Positions 32,277 to 41,293 of a DNA stretch of 64,000 nucleotides are shown here, piece after piece; positions within the stretch are counted from its first letter, which is position 1, and each line of letters opens with the position of its first letter. The translations under genes and the position numbers were made by a program. The notes beneath the pieces are model-generated. The model searched no databases, was not told where the DNA came from, and was given only the letters and a program-made list of their open reading frames with translations. Source of the stretch: Mycolicibacterium novocastrense (lineage in GTDB: Bacteria > Actinomycetota > Actinomycetes > Mycobacteriales > Mycobacteriaceae); contig NZ_BCTA01000105.1 of assembly GCF_001570485.1 (NCBI RefSeq), forward strand, positions 23,862-87,861, given 5' to 3'.

Positions 32277-33070
32277 CACACCTTCCCCTCTCGTGTGCTG
32301 CGATACACCTTCGGATTGATCAGTGCCGACCAGGAAACCTGTTGCAGGCCAACGAACCCGCGTGCCCCACCGCGCCACGGCCGGCGGGCCAACCGGACCG
32401 GTGATTCGAACACCCAGTGATACAACTGCCGGGTCTTGCGGGTGTTGCCCCACGGGGCGCAGCAGCCACGGGCTCGGTGAACGTCAACGAGCACCGCGGC
32501 GCCCAGCCAGCCCTGCTGGGAGGCGTGGAAGTCCATACACTGCAAGCCGTGTCGCCCTCCCAGCTCGACCCCGGCGTGATCGAGGCGAGCCCCTGCGTAG
32601 ATCAGAACCGGGCCTCGGTAGGAGGTGGTGTCGGTGCGGTTCTCGACGTTCTTGCCGCCGGCCGGCGGGGGGACCATCAGCATCGACGCCCACGGTCGGC
32701 GCAGCGTCAACCCCATCGCATGACCCGGCTGACCCACCGGGTCCTCGGGGGCCTGTGCGTAATCACAGAGCACGTTGCCGATGCCGCCGGAATCAGCCAT
32801 CCCGCAGGAGCATCCGGGGCCGTGACCCCCGCAGCGGTCACGAAGGGTCAGCAATTCCTCGCTGCGACCGGCCAGACGCACCGCAAAGTGCACGGCGGCA
32901 GCCCAGCGCTGCCCGGCGGTGCGGTGGTGGTCCTGCCCCGTCCCGGCCAACAAGTCGCCAGCGTCGAGGGCGCGGGCGATCTGGCGAAACGTCGCAGCGT
33001 GGTCCTCAGCCCAGGGGCTGTCATCGCAGGCCAGACTGATCGGCCCGCGCGCCATGTTCATGATGGTCAT
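32276..33070 (-). CDS. ASCH (PUA-like) domain protein
   Basis: 264 residues. The central LTLRRPWASMLMVPPPAGGK, then NVENRTDTTSYRGPVLIYA, is the ASCH signature (PWAxxIxxGxKxxEnRxxxTxYRGplliHA). The late HWVFESPVRL matches the family's end strand. The N-terminal 100 residues include a Cys cluster (CGGHGPGCSCG). ASCH domains bind RNA or modified nucleosides. In this operon it could recognise modified DNA or RNA, though that is inference. The stop overlaps the next start by one base. Confidence 0.75.
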   Translation of the reverse strand: MTIMNMARGPISLACDDSPWAEDHAATFRQIARALDAGDLLAGTGQDHHRTAGQRWAAAVHFAVRLAGRSEELLTLRDRCGGHGPGCSCGMADSGGIGNVLCDYAQAPEDPVGQPGHAMGLTLRRPWASMLMVPPPAGGKNVENRTDTTSYRGPVLIYAGARLDHAGVELGGRHGLQCMDFHASQQGWLGAAVLVDVHRARGCCAPWGNTRKTRQLYHWVFESPVRLARRPWRGGARGFVGLQQVSWSALINPKVYRSTREGKV

Positions 33071-33738
33071 CGCGGTCCCCCGAGCGGCAGGCGGATCGTG
33101 CGCGTCGTAGCCTGATGCGCCGAGATCAGAGCAGCCAGTTGGGCGACGTGTCCGCTCATCACAGTCAGCAGATGCGCCAGTGTGTCCGCGGTCGTCCCCA
33201 TGCCCCGCCGCCGGCGAAACGCCGTCGGGCTGGTAGCGCCGGGCGTGACGGCGTCAAAGCCCTCGGCGTGGACATCGGTGATCTGCCATCCGTAATCGTC
33301 GGTCAGGGTCACCGCCGACCAGTACGCCCGCCGCACCTCGGCGCAGGGCTGCTCACCCACCACCGACGGCAGATGCCAGGGCTGGATCGCATCGTCGGGG
33401 TGCGCTCTGCCAGCGGGCATGTGCAGCCGCAGGCTCGCATCGACCTGACGAAGGACGGCGGCACGGTCGTCGGGCGGCAGGTTGACCAGCTCGGCCAACA
33501 GCCCGCCGACGTGGACCTCCAGGACGGGTTGTCTGCCACCGCCGTCACGCTCGGCTCGCACTGTGTGCAGTCGGCCCCGCTCATCGCGGACAGACCATCC
33601 GTCTGGGCCGAACTGTTCGACCAGCCATCCGTGATTGACCAGCCTCGACATCGCCCAGTAAAGGCGATCCGTGAGACGGTTCGATTCGCCCGTCGCAGCG
33701 CGGCAGTCGCCGTCGATCAGTTGCGCGGTGTGCGTCAC
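33067..33738 (-). CDS. Unknown T4SS-operon protein
   Basis: 223 residues, GTG start. The N-terminal part (LTDRLYWAMSRLVNHGWLVE) is helical and the middle (PVLEVHVGGLLAELVNLPPD) mixed. The C-terminal end holds a hydrophobic helix (TADTLAHLLTVMSGHVAQLA). No transmembrane segment is clear. ATGA overlap with the ASCH gene shows it is part of the operon. Confidence 0.6.
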   Translation of the reverse strand: MTHTAQLIDGDCRAATGESNRLTDRLYWAMSRLVNHGWLVEQFGPDGWSVRDERGRLHTVRAERDGGGRQPVLEVHVGGLLAELVNLPPDDRAAVLRQVDASLRLHMPAGRAHPDDAIQPWHLPSVVGEQPCAEVRRAYWSAVTLTDDYGWQITDVHAEGFDAVTPGATSPTAFRRRRGMGTTADTLAHLLTVMSGHVAQLAALISAHQATTRTIRLPLGGPR

Positions 33739-33769
33739 GGTGGTCCCCTCTCTGTCTAGCTGCGGTGTC

Positions 33770-34972
33770 TCAGGACGTTGGTGAGGGCAGATCCGGCATG
33801 TCTTCGTCGGTACGCCAGTTCCACACCGGCAGTCCGGCTATCGCCGCCGTATCACCATCGGCTTGTCCGGCAGGACGGTCGATGAATGCGGCTATCGCGG
33901 GAGTGGTGTCGGTGAAAATCAGGGACGCCATCGCTACCGTGCCGCCGTTATACGACAGCACTTTTCGGAACGATCGGTCCTCGTCGATGGCGGTATTGAG
34001 CAGGGTGCGGTCGGCGTCGCCGGTGAACGGTAGCCAGTTGCGATCGGTCGTCATCAGTGAAAGGTGTTCGACGTTCGCGTATCCGGCCCGCGAAACCGAG
34101 AAGGTGCAGATCGCTAGTAGCCGCACCTCGCCCGCTTCGGCCATGCGCCACATTTCGAGTTCGGTGGCGAACCGCTTGGTGAGCTTGCGGTACAGGTCCT
34201 CCTCAAGGAACCAGGGGTGCCCCGGCTGGTGGCGCACCTGCACTTTGAAGCCATGAACGGCTGGCTCGATTGCCTTGATTTCACCCACCCCGATCAACAA
34301 CTTGGTGGTCTTCCCTGGCTGACGCCGCGCCGGCGCCCATGCTCTAATCCGACGTTGCTCGATCTCGGTCTTGCGGTCGGCCGAAAAAGGCTCGGGCACG
34401 AACAGCGACGTGGCCAGTGGGCTCTTGCGGACGAGTTTGCCGTCCACGGCTGCTCGCAGACGCCGGTAGACGACCGCCCAGGAACGGTGCCCGGCGTAAG
34501 CCGCGTGCCAACTAGTCAGTTCCGCCTCGTCCCACAGGTAGTGCAGCACAGCACGCAGCGATAGCTTGCTGCCGTCTGCCTGGACCGTGTTTGACAGGGA
34601 ATCGGAAGGCTCAGGAGCGGCCCGATTCCCGGCCTTCGACAGTGAAAACCCGAGCCGCAGCGCCGTTGTGCCGTCCGCAGGGTTATCGACGATTGACCGC
34701 TCAGCAACAGCTCCGTAACCCGAAAGCTCACCGGGAGGCAGCCAGGAGCGACACCGATGGTCATGCCAGCCCGCCGTTCCGGGCATCCGTTTGACGATGA
34801 GGTCGTGTCCAGCGGCGGCGATGTACATCTCAACCCCTGGCGACTGGCACAAGCACAGCGGTCGCAGCCGCGCAGCTTTCGCTCGACTCAATACCTGTTG
34901 GGCCGTCGCAGCGTGCACATCGTCAACTAGGCTGCCGGCGACGTCAAACGTAGGTGGTATCGGCATGGTCAT
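33770..34972 (-). CDS. DUF1173 family T4SS-associated protein
   Basis: 400 residues. The opening region LRPLCLCQSPGVEMYIAAAG and VKRMPGTAGWHDHRCRSWLP is the DUF1173 signature with clustered Cys/His. The middle carries RAVLHYLWDEAELTSWH and the C-terminal domain has ICTFSVSRAGYANVEHLSLM. DUF1173 proteins are encoded on conjugative plasmids near T4SS genes. Their job is unknown. A good ribosome binding site (AGGAGGCG) precedes ATG. It follows the VirB6-like gene by 60 bases. Confidence 0.8.
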   Translation of the reverse strand: MTMPIPPTFDVAGSLVDDVHAATAQQVLSRAKAARLRPLCLCQSPGVEMYIAAAGHDLIVKRMPGTAGWHDHRCRSWLPPGELSGYGAVAERSIVDNPADGTTALRLGFSLSKAGNRAAPEPSDSLSNTVQADGSKLSLRAVLHYLWDEAELTSWHAAYAGHRSWAVVYRRLRAAVDGKLVRKSPLATSLFVPEPFSADRKTEIEQRRIRAWAPARRQPGKTTKLLIGVGEIKAIEPAVHGFKVQVRHQPGHPWFLEEDLYRKLTKRFATELEMWRMAEAGEVRLLAICTFSVSRAGYANVEHLSLMTTDRNWLPFTGDADRTLLNTAIDEDRSFRKVLSYNGGTVAMASLIFTDTTPAIAAFIDRPAGQADGDTAAIAGLPVWNWRTDEDMPDLPSPTS

Positions 34973-35032
34973 CGCCCATCGCCTCCTAGTCGAATGCTTT
35001 GCTGGGTAACCACTGTCATGAGATTTCGCCTT

Positions 35033-37150
35033 CTAACCTTGTGGTGGCGTCCCGCGGCGCCCGGCAGACGGGGGCGGCTCATCGGAGCTGCCCCGCCCCT
35101 TGTCCGAGACTGAGTTGCGTGAGGTGTCACGCCCCGTTGGGGGCGCGCTGGCACCCGACCGTCCTGAGTTCGATGACGCAGGACCTGTACCTGCTCCCCT
35201 ACCCGCCGCCGTGGATGCTGGCGGCGGTGATGCCTGGCGTCCTGACGCACTGTCGTCGCCCTTGTTCCGTTGGCTGGCAACCGCTTTGGAGGCCACCACG
35301 GCTCCAGCGACAACCGGGGCAGCTGGCCCGGCGGCGACCGACGCCCCGGCGGTGCCGGCGGCCGTAGCGGCACCCCCGCCCGCTGCTGCGCTGGCGCCAG
35401 CGCTCGCGGCCGGGGCCGTTGCCGCCGCCCGTGCCCCGGCCGCACCCGCGCTGCTCGCCGTGCTGGTCGCGGCGGCAGGGGCAGCACTGCTGGTCGGGGT
35501 CGCTGTTGGTGCGTGGGCGGTTCGTGCCGGCCCGGAACCTGGCCCGCGTGATCCGCCGCCACCACCGGACGGTGCTGGCGGGTGCGGGCGTCGACCCGGA
35601 CCGGCCTGCGGTCCGCGGCTTCCCGCATCGCTGTTCTGTTGGGAACTGGGCCAACGGGAGTCGTCGCGGCCCATCCGGCGTAGGTCGCGGGAGGTCGCCC
35701 GCATCGCGGCGGCCTGCCCGATCGGTCCCATTCCCATCTGCATGGTGCGTTTGGCCATCGTCATCGGACCGGGAAGCCCCTGGTCGCCGAAGCCGCGCAT
35801 CATCGCCCGGAACCCGAACACCGCGGCCGCGGCCATCAGCAACATCACGATCATCTTCATGATCGGGTGCTCGATGTTCATGCCCGGCAACGTGTTTCCG
35901 GTGACATGGGACATGATCACGAGCACCACGCCGAACCCTGCGGTGGCAAACATCATCTCCACGGCGTGCACGAGAAGCTTGATCGCGGTCCGCTTGGCGT
36001 ACTGCCGCTGCGGTCCGGGAGCCACCGCGACCGCCGCGGCCGGGATCAGCACCAAAATGTGCCAGAAGGTCAGGAACCCGATCCGAATGACCTCCAAGCC
36101 GATGTAGCACAACAACATCAGCAGCGCGAGCACGATGCAGTTCATGAAGAACATCAGCCCGATCGTCTCGCCGCTGAGCTGGTGGGCGTGCGCCCAAGCC
36201 GTCGGGTGGCCGCACTGCCTCATCGCATGCACCGGGCCGCTGGCTGCGCCCGCGACCGCCGCCGCCGACGGCCCACTGACCCCGCTGCCGCGATTCAGCG
36301 CGGCGTTCCAGGCCTCGGCGCATCCGGAGTAGTTGTCGATCACCTCGCCGAAGTTGGCGATCTGGACTGGATGGCGCACCAACACCGTGGCCATCCATTG
36401 CGCCAATGCCGTGGTCTGGGCGTCGACGTTGCCGCCGGCCAGCGACCCGTTGTTACCGACGCCCAGCGAAAACTCAAATCCCACCGACCGCGCAACCGCG
36501 AGCAGGCCGTGATCGCCCACCAACTCATCAACCGGGTCGCGCAAGAACACCCAAATCAGCAGCAGCACGAGATAGGCGCTGACCATCACTGCAGCGCCGG
36601 TGGCGAAACCCCGCCAGTAGCAGAGGATTCCACCGACGGCCAGGCAAACGACGATGGCCAGCGGGAAGACGTTGTAGGTCTGCACGAAATGTGCAAGGGA
36701 TACCGCAATCGGTGCGGCGAGGGCGCCCAACCAGCCCAGCCACACAGACCCCAACGCGAACTTGATGAACCAGATCCCCAATGCGGCCACCACAACCAGA
36801 AAGCCACAGCACAGCCCGAGCAGGGTCGCCAGTTGGCTGTAGGTCAGTGCGATCTGCACTCGGTCGGCCAGGCCCGGAACCCACGAGGACGGGTCCAACA
36901 CGCTCATGTCGCTGCCCTGTTCCCTGACCGCTTCGAGCATCGAGACAGTGCCGATGAAGTACGAGCCGATGGGCTGGCCGGTGGTGTCGGTGATCCCGGT
37001 CCAGCCCACGGCGTTGGTGAAGCCCGCCGCGGTGGCGTGCGGCGCGGTGACCAGCGCGGTCAGTGCCCCACCCCAGAGCAGTTGCACCATCAGCCATGCG
37101 CGGCGCAGGCCGGGACGGGTGTAGCGCCAGGCGCAGTAGGCGCTCAGCAT
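35033..37150 (-). CDS. VirB6/TrbL-like T4SS membrane protein
   Basis: 705 residues. An N-terminal hydrophobic signal segment is followed by about eight membrane segments between residues 80 and 470 (for example LLGLCCGFLVVVAALGIWFI, LLLIWVFL, NCIVLALLMLLCYIGLEVI, LVLIPAAAVAVA, MIVMLLMAAAAVFGF). The last 230 residues are a disordered Ala/Ser/Gly/Pro tail. It would form the inner-membrane channel core with VirB4. It overlaps VirB4 by 7 bases. Similar polytopic proteins with long tails occur in actinobacterial conjugation operons. Confidence 0.8.
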   Translation of the reverse strand: MLSAYCAWRYTRPGLRRAWLMVQLLWGGALTALVTAPHATAAGFTNAVGWTGITDTTGQPIGSYFIGTVSMLEAVREQGSDMSVLDPSSWVPGLADRVQIALTYSQLATLLGLCCGFLVVVAALGIWFIKFALGSVWLGWLGALAAPIAVSLAHFVQTYNVFPLAIVVCLAVGGILCYWRGFATGAAVMVSAYLVLLLIWVFLRDPVDELVGDHGLLAVARSVGFEFSLGVGNNGSLAGGNVDAQTTALAQWMATVLVRHPVQIANFGEVIDNYSGCAEAWNAALNRGSGVSGPSAAAVAGAASGPVHAMRQCGHPTAWAHAHQLSGETIGLMFFMNCIVLALLMLLCYIGLEVIRIGFLTFWHILVLIPAAAVAVAPGPQRQYAKRTAIKLLVHAVEMMFATAGFGVVLVIMSHVTGNTLPGMNIEHPIMKMIVMLLMAAAAVFGFRAMMRGFGDQGLPGPMTMAKRTMQMGMGPIGQAAAMRATSRDLRRMGRDDSRWPSSQQNSDAGSRGPQAGPGRRPHPPAPSGGGGGSRGPGSGPARTAHAPTATPTSSAAPAAATSTASSAGAAGARAAATAPAASAGASAAAGGGAATAAGTAGASVAAGPAAPVVAGAVVASKAVASQRNKGDDSASGRQASPPPASTAAGRGAGTGPASSNSGRSGASAPPTGRDTSRNSVSDKGRGSSDEPPPSAGRRGTPPQG

Positions 37151-39978
37151 GGCTGCCGGTCTCCGGCATTGATTCCTCGGGTGTCGAACGCTTCCACCCG
37201 CTCCTGCTGCACCGGGGGCAGCATGTCCACCAGGCCGGCCCGTCCGAACTCATCGATCATGTACGCATACCCGTGGCCCTCGACCGTGCGCAGATCGAGC
37301 ACCTCGGGGTACTCCTCGGGGTCGATGCCGATGGCTTTGAACTCTGCGCGGGCCTGGTCTCGTTCGATGGGTTTGAACGGGGTGATGATCCGTGTCGGCA
37401 GGTCTTTGGTGGGGATGCCCGCGAAGTGCTCCACATGCTGTGAGATCGCGATCAGCCCGTAGCGTTCTTTGCGGCCCTGAGTAATCAGTCGCACCGCGTC
37501 TTCCTGCCCGACCGGGGACGAGAAGTAGGTCCGGGCCTCCTCCGCGACGAACCAGCCGAACCCCCCTGGCCTACGGGTGTGCCCGGTGTAGGCCTCGCGG
37601 GTGATTGCAGCGATCATGCCGTAGATTGCGAACCCTGCTCTGGCACGGGCGCTTTGGCGGCGGTACTGATGCAGGTCCTCGGTCTGGGCGGTGGTCGGTA
37701 GCTCCAGCTCGGAGGTCAGCCACACCACAGCGTCTTTCTCCGCGATCGGCGGCACAGGAAGGGACTCGTCGAACATCGACCGCAAATAGTCGATGTTGGC
37801 CCACATGTCGAGCTTGGCGGTCAGCTCCGCGTACTCGCGAGCCTGTTCGCCGCGCAGGCTGTTGAGGTAGCGCACCAGCGCGCCCATGCTTTCGGCCACC
37901 CGCTGGTCGGGGCGCAGCAGATACCTCAACTGGCGGGCGACCTCGGCATCCGGTTCGACGCCCATCATCGGCAGCAGGTGATCCAACGTCCGCTCGACAG
38001 CGATCTCCCGACGGAAGATGCGCAGACCGTCCATCGACACATCGCCGCGGGTCGGGTTGATGTAGACCACCCGATCCCCCAGATGCGCCAGGGCCGGCTC
38101 CCACTCCCGATTGGTGCCGGGGTCAACGATCGAGCACTGGCTGTTGCGGGCGATCAACTCGGTGACGACCCGCTTGGCGCCCTGTGACTTTCCGCCACCG
38201 GGCGGGCCGAAAAACAGCACCCCCGGCGCACCGCGGCGCTGCGCAGCGCCTTCGGGGTCTAGCAGGACCGGACTCGGCCGACGGGTCGCCATGTTGCGGG
38301 CGAACAGGATTCCGGTCTCGTTGCCCAGCTCGTTGGACACCAGCGGAGAGAACCGAGCCCACTCGGTGGTGGTGGTGGGCTGGTCGAATTGATTGCGGGG
38401 GCTGCGTTCCTCACTGCCGGGCAGACCGGTCTGCCACAGCCCGATCTGGGCACTGCCACCCCAGCGGCTCAAGGTGCTGTCGAGTTCCTCGGCGAAGTGC
38501 GTCTGCATCTGCTGGGTGGCTTGATCGACAGCAGCCCGGTTGTTGGCACCCACGGCGACGACGGTCGAGGCGCAGACCTCGCGTTCCAGCTTGCTGGCCC
38601 GCAGTTTCGCGTTGTACTCCTCGCCGGCGGCGTACCGCTCGGCCAGGTCGCTGTTACTGGCCCGCACCGACCCTCGCTGGAAGGCCTGGTCATCGAGATT
38701 GCGCTGGGCACGGTCGATTCGGTTGAGCGCCCGTTCGGCAGAGCGGGTGCTGATGTGCTGAAACCAGTCGACCTCGACGTCACTGTCAACATCGACGTCG
38801 TAGAGCGACAGCAGATACTCCGCACGCGGATACACCAGGCCCGCGCGAGGAAGCTGGGCGACAGCGAGCATGCTCTGATAGCTCGCGGGTTGCTGCTGGC
38901 GCCGGATGACCACCACCGCGGCCACTGACGGCACGATGCGTCGCCACCAAGACCGATGCCCGCGACGGGCAAGTTGGTCGCCGCAGTCGAACTCAGCGGG
39001 CATCAACGCCGCAAAGTCGTCGCGAGACAACCGATCCGGACCGCCCGGTTCGTGCGGGAAAGGTTCCGACACCGCACCCAACGACCAGCGGCGCCGATAC
39101 CACCAGTGAATCTGGCGGGGCGTGGCAGGACGGGCGTTGAACTGTCGCGGGATTTTCGTCAGCAGCTTGTCGACCATCTCGCGGTAGCCGGCCAGGGACT
39201 GCGGGTCGTCGGGGTCACGCCCGGCGACCACGGTCGCTACCTTGGCCAGCCCACCGGCCCCGCTGCGGCCCTCCATCCCTGCGTCGACAGGGATTCGCAG
39301 TCCAAAGATCTGCTCGTAGAACGGTTCGATCTGGATGAACTGCTCCCAGTCGCGGACCTCCTGAATCCAGGCAGTATGGTGTCCGTAGCCAGAGAGCATG
39401 CGCCGCAACAGTTGTCGCGGATTGATGCGCACATTGGCGCCCCACAGCAGCATGCCCGACGGTAGTTGTCGCACCAGGGGACGATGACCTCGCGCGACGG
39501 CGTCCTTGCGGTCGTAGGACATCATGCCGCCCGGTTGGCCGTCCACCAGGAACTCGGCATACACGCCACCAGCGGTGAAGACCAGGTTGTCGATCACCTC
39601 ATCCGGTGGAGACAGCCACGCATCGCGGCGACCGTCGACATCAGCGGTACGCCGGGTGTGCACCAGTCCCTCCAGCATCCACAGGATGCGGTAGAGCGGG
39701 CTGGGCCGCGACACTGGCATCTGCCGGGCCAGGAAGGTCAGCCCGGCGGTCAGGGCCGCACCGAACAGGAAGATTGTGACCGCGTGCCCTGAATCGAGCC
39801 AGTGCCGGGTGGCCCACACTGTGGCTGCGGCCCCGAGCAGGAACGTCACCCCATCCCAGATGCGCCACGGCGCGAACCACAGACGGGTGTTGTCGTCGAT
39901 GTGCGACAAGTAGATGGGAAAGTCGCGGACATCGGCATAGACCCGCGCTCGGCGCGGCCGGTCTGCGTCGTCGGACAC
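37144..39978 (-). CDS. VirB4-family T4SS ATPase with N-terminal membrane part
   Basis: 944 residues. The first 110 residues hold two membrane helices (VTFLLGAAATVWATRH, IFLFGAALTAGLTFLA), like a VirB3/PrgI-type domain fused in front. The ATPase has Walker A VLFFGPPGGGKSQGAKR near residue 590, then VDPGTNREWEPAL and a Walker-B-side GFGWFVAEEARTYFSSP. Late motif LIAISQHVEHF completes a TraC/VirB4 fold. It powers pilus and channel assembly in the membrane. GTG start; upstream is the pilin-like gene. Confidence 0.9.
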   Translation of the reverse strand: MSDDADRPRRARVYADVRDFPIYLSHIDDNTRLWFAPWRIWDGVTFLLGAAATVWATRHWLDSGHAVTIFLFGAALTAGLTFLARQMPVSRPSPLYRILWMLEGLVHTRRTADVDGRRDAWLSPPDEVIDNLVFTAGGVYAEFLVDGQPGGMMSYDRKDAVARGHRPLVRQLPSGMLLWGANVRINPRQLLRRMLSGYGHHTAWIQEVRDWEQFIQIEPFYEQIFGLRIPVDAGMEGRSGAGGLAKVATVVAGRDPDDPQSLAGYREMVDKLLTKIPRQFNARPATPRQIHWWYRRRWSLGAVSEPFPHEPGGPDRLSRDDFAALMPAEFDCGDQLARRGHRSWWRRIVPSVAAVVVIRRQQQPASYQSMLAVAQLPRAGLVYPRAEYLLSLYDVDVDSDVEVDWFQHISTRSAERALNRIDRAQRNLDDQAFQRGSVRASNSDLAERYAAGEEYNAKLRASKLEREVCASTVVAVGANNRAAVDQATQQMQTHFAEELDSTLSRWGGSAQIGLWQTGLPGSEERSPRNQFDQPTTTTEWARFSPLVSNELGNETGILFARNMATRRPSPVLLDPEGAAQRRGAPGVLFFGPPGGGKSQGAKRVVTELIARNSQCSIVDPGTNREWEPALAHLGDRVVYINPTRGDVSMDGLRIFRREIAVERTLDHLLPMMGVEPDAEVARQLRYLLRPDQRVAESMGALVRYLNSLRGEQAREYAELTAKLDMWANIDYLRSMFDESLPVPPIAEKDAVVWLTSELELPTTAQTEDLHQYRRQSARARAGFAIYGMIAAITREAYTGHTRRPGGFGWFVAEEARTYFSSPVGQEDAVRLITQGRKERYGLIAISQHVEHFAGIPTKDLPTRIITPFKPIERDQARAEFKAIGIDPEEYPEVLDLRTVEGHGYAYMIDEFGRAGLVDMLPPVQQERVEAFDTRGINAGDRQPC

Positions 39979-40021
39979 CTGGGGACTCCTCGAGGATTCC
40001 TGCGTTCACAGGGCGGTTTCG

Positions 40022-40294
40022 TCAGCCGAACTGGCCGGAAGTGATTCCGCCGCCGTGCTTGTCGACGGTGCCTTTCAAGCTCACCGCCAGACCGACACCG
40101 CCGAGGATGATGGCCGCGATGGCGATTCCGCCCAGCACCTTGCCGGCCGCCGCGCCGAAGCCACGGACCAGGGAGAACGCTCCCGCTATGCCCCCGACAG
40201 CGATGGCGATGATCGCCAACGGAATCTGTAGGGACTGCCACAGCGAGGGAATCGCGGTGATGAGGTCACCGGCTGCCAGTGCCGTCTCGGTCAT
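40022..40294 (-). CDS. VirB2-like small membrane protein
   Basis: 90 residues with two membrane helices (IPLAIIAIAVGGIAGAFSLV and LGGIAIAAIILGGVGLAVSL) separated by a short Gly/Ala/Lys loop. Size, topology and position directly before VirB4 are those of VirB2/TrbC-type pilins, though no long cleaved signal peptide is visible. ATG with GGAAG upstream. Confidence 0.75.
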   Translation of the reverse strand: MTETALAAGDLITAIPSLWQSLQIPLAIIAIAVGGIAGAFSLVRGFGAAAGKVLGGIAIAAIILGGVGLAVSLKGTVDKHGGGITSGQFG

Positions 40295-40323
40295 GATGTG
40301 TTCCTTCCAGTTGTGTGGATGTT

Positions 40324-41274
40324 TCAGTTCGGGGTCTGGGCGCTACGCCAGTCGGTGTCCACCGTTGCCGGAACCAGCGCGTCGTCGGTGGACACCGCCG
40401 GAGCGAAGTCGATGGCCGCGACCAGCCAGCGTCCACCCACCCCGGTCAGCGTCAGCGGATAGCTCAATTCCGTTGGGGCGTACTGTGAGTTGACCGCCGT
40501 GACGGTGGCCAGGACGCGCACGGTCTGCCCGTCGCCCGGTGTCGTCGGGGGCGGTGAGATAGCGGTGATCCCTGACACGGTGATGCTCTGGTAGGCCCCC
40601 GCAACACCGAGGAGCTTCGACTCGGCGGTCACGTACCGCTCCACCAGCCCGTCGCCGGTCAGGTAGGCGGTAAGAAACCCGGAGGCCACCGAGTAGGCCG
40701 GGTCGGATTCACTCAATGTGGTCGGATAGCTCAGCGGAAGGTCCGCACCGGCACCGGGCCCACTGATCCGTGCAGGCAGCGACGCTGCCCGCGGGCCGTA
40801 CCGCGACCACAGCACCGGGACCCGATACAGCGCCCGCTGCGGGCTGGCCGACTCGTAAGGCCGCTGCGTGACGCCGACCACCACGGAGAACACCTCGGCG
40901 TCACCGTCCTTGCCCGCCACGCCCGCGTAGGTGACCGCCACCACCGTGGGGGTATTGATGACCACCGCCGGTGTGGAGGGAAGCGCCAGATTGGCGTTAT
41001 CGACCGTGACGAACTGGCTGAGGCTGGCCACGTCGGACTGGCTGGCCGTCAGCCACACCGACACGTAGTCCTGGGCGAATGCGCTGACCACAGCCGACTT
41101 GTTCACCACTTCGCGTGACGGGGTGATGAGATCCGGTGGCGACCCGAACAGGAACTGCCACACCAGGTTCAGGCCCGCCAGTGCTGCCAAGCCCAGCACC
41201 AGCGGCTTACCGGCTGCAGTGGCAGCCCGCTTGCCGCGCTGCACTCGCCGCTGCCACGTCTTGCTCATCTGCAT
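40324..41274 (-). CDS. TcpC/VirB8-like conjugation protein
   Basis: 316 residues. A basic N-terminus is followed by one membrane helix (LVLGLAALAGLNLVWQFLF), then two soluble domains that look like tandem NTF2-like folds (VSAFAQDYVSVWLT at the first, AYSVASGFLTAYLTGDGLVE at the second). This is the TcpC plan of Gram-positive conjugation systems, equivalent to VirB8. It would scaffold the outer side of the channel. Confidence 0.8.
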   Translation of the reverse strand: MQMSKTWQRRVQRGKRAATAAGKPLVLGLAALAGLNLVWQFLFGSPPDLITPSREVVNKSAVVSAFAQDYVSVWLTASQSDVASLSQFVTVDNANLALPSTPAVVINTPTVVAVTYAGVAGKDGDAEVFSVVVGVTQRPYESASPQRALYRVPVLWSRYGPRAASLPARISGPGAGADLPLSYPTTLSESDPAYSVASGFLTAYLTGDGLVERYVTAESKLLGVAGAYQSITVSGITAISPPPTTPGDGQTVRVLATVTAVNSQYAPTELSYPLTLTGVGGRWLVAAIDFAPAVSTDDALVPATVDTDWRSAQTPN

Positions 41275-41293
41275 TCGAGGGTGTCCCTTCGAC

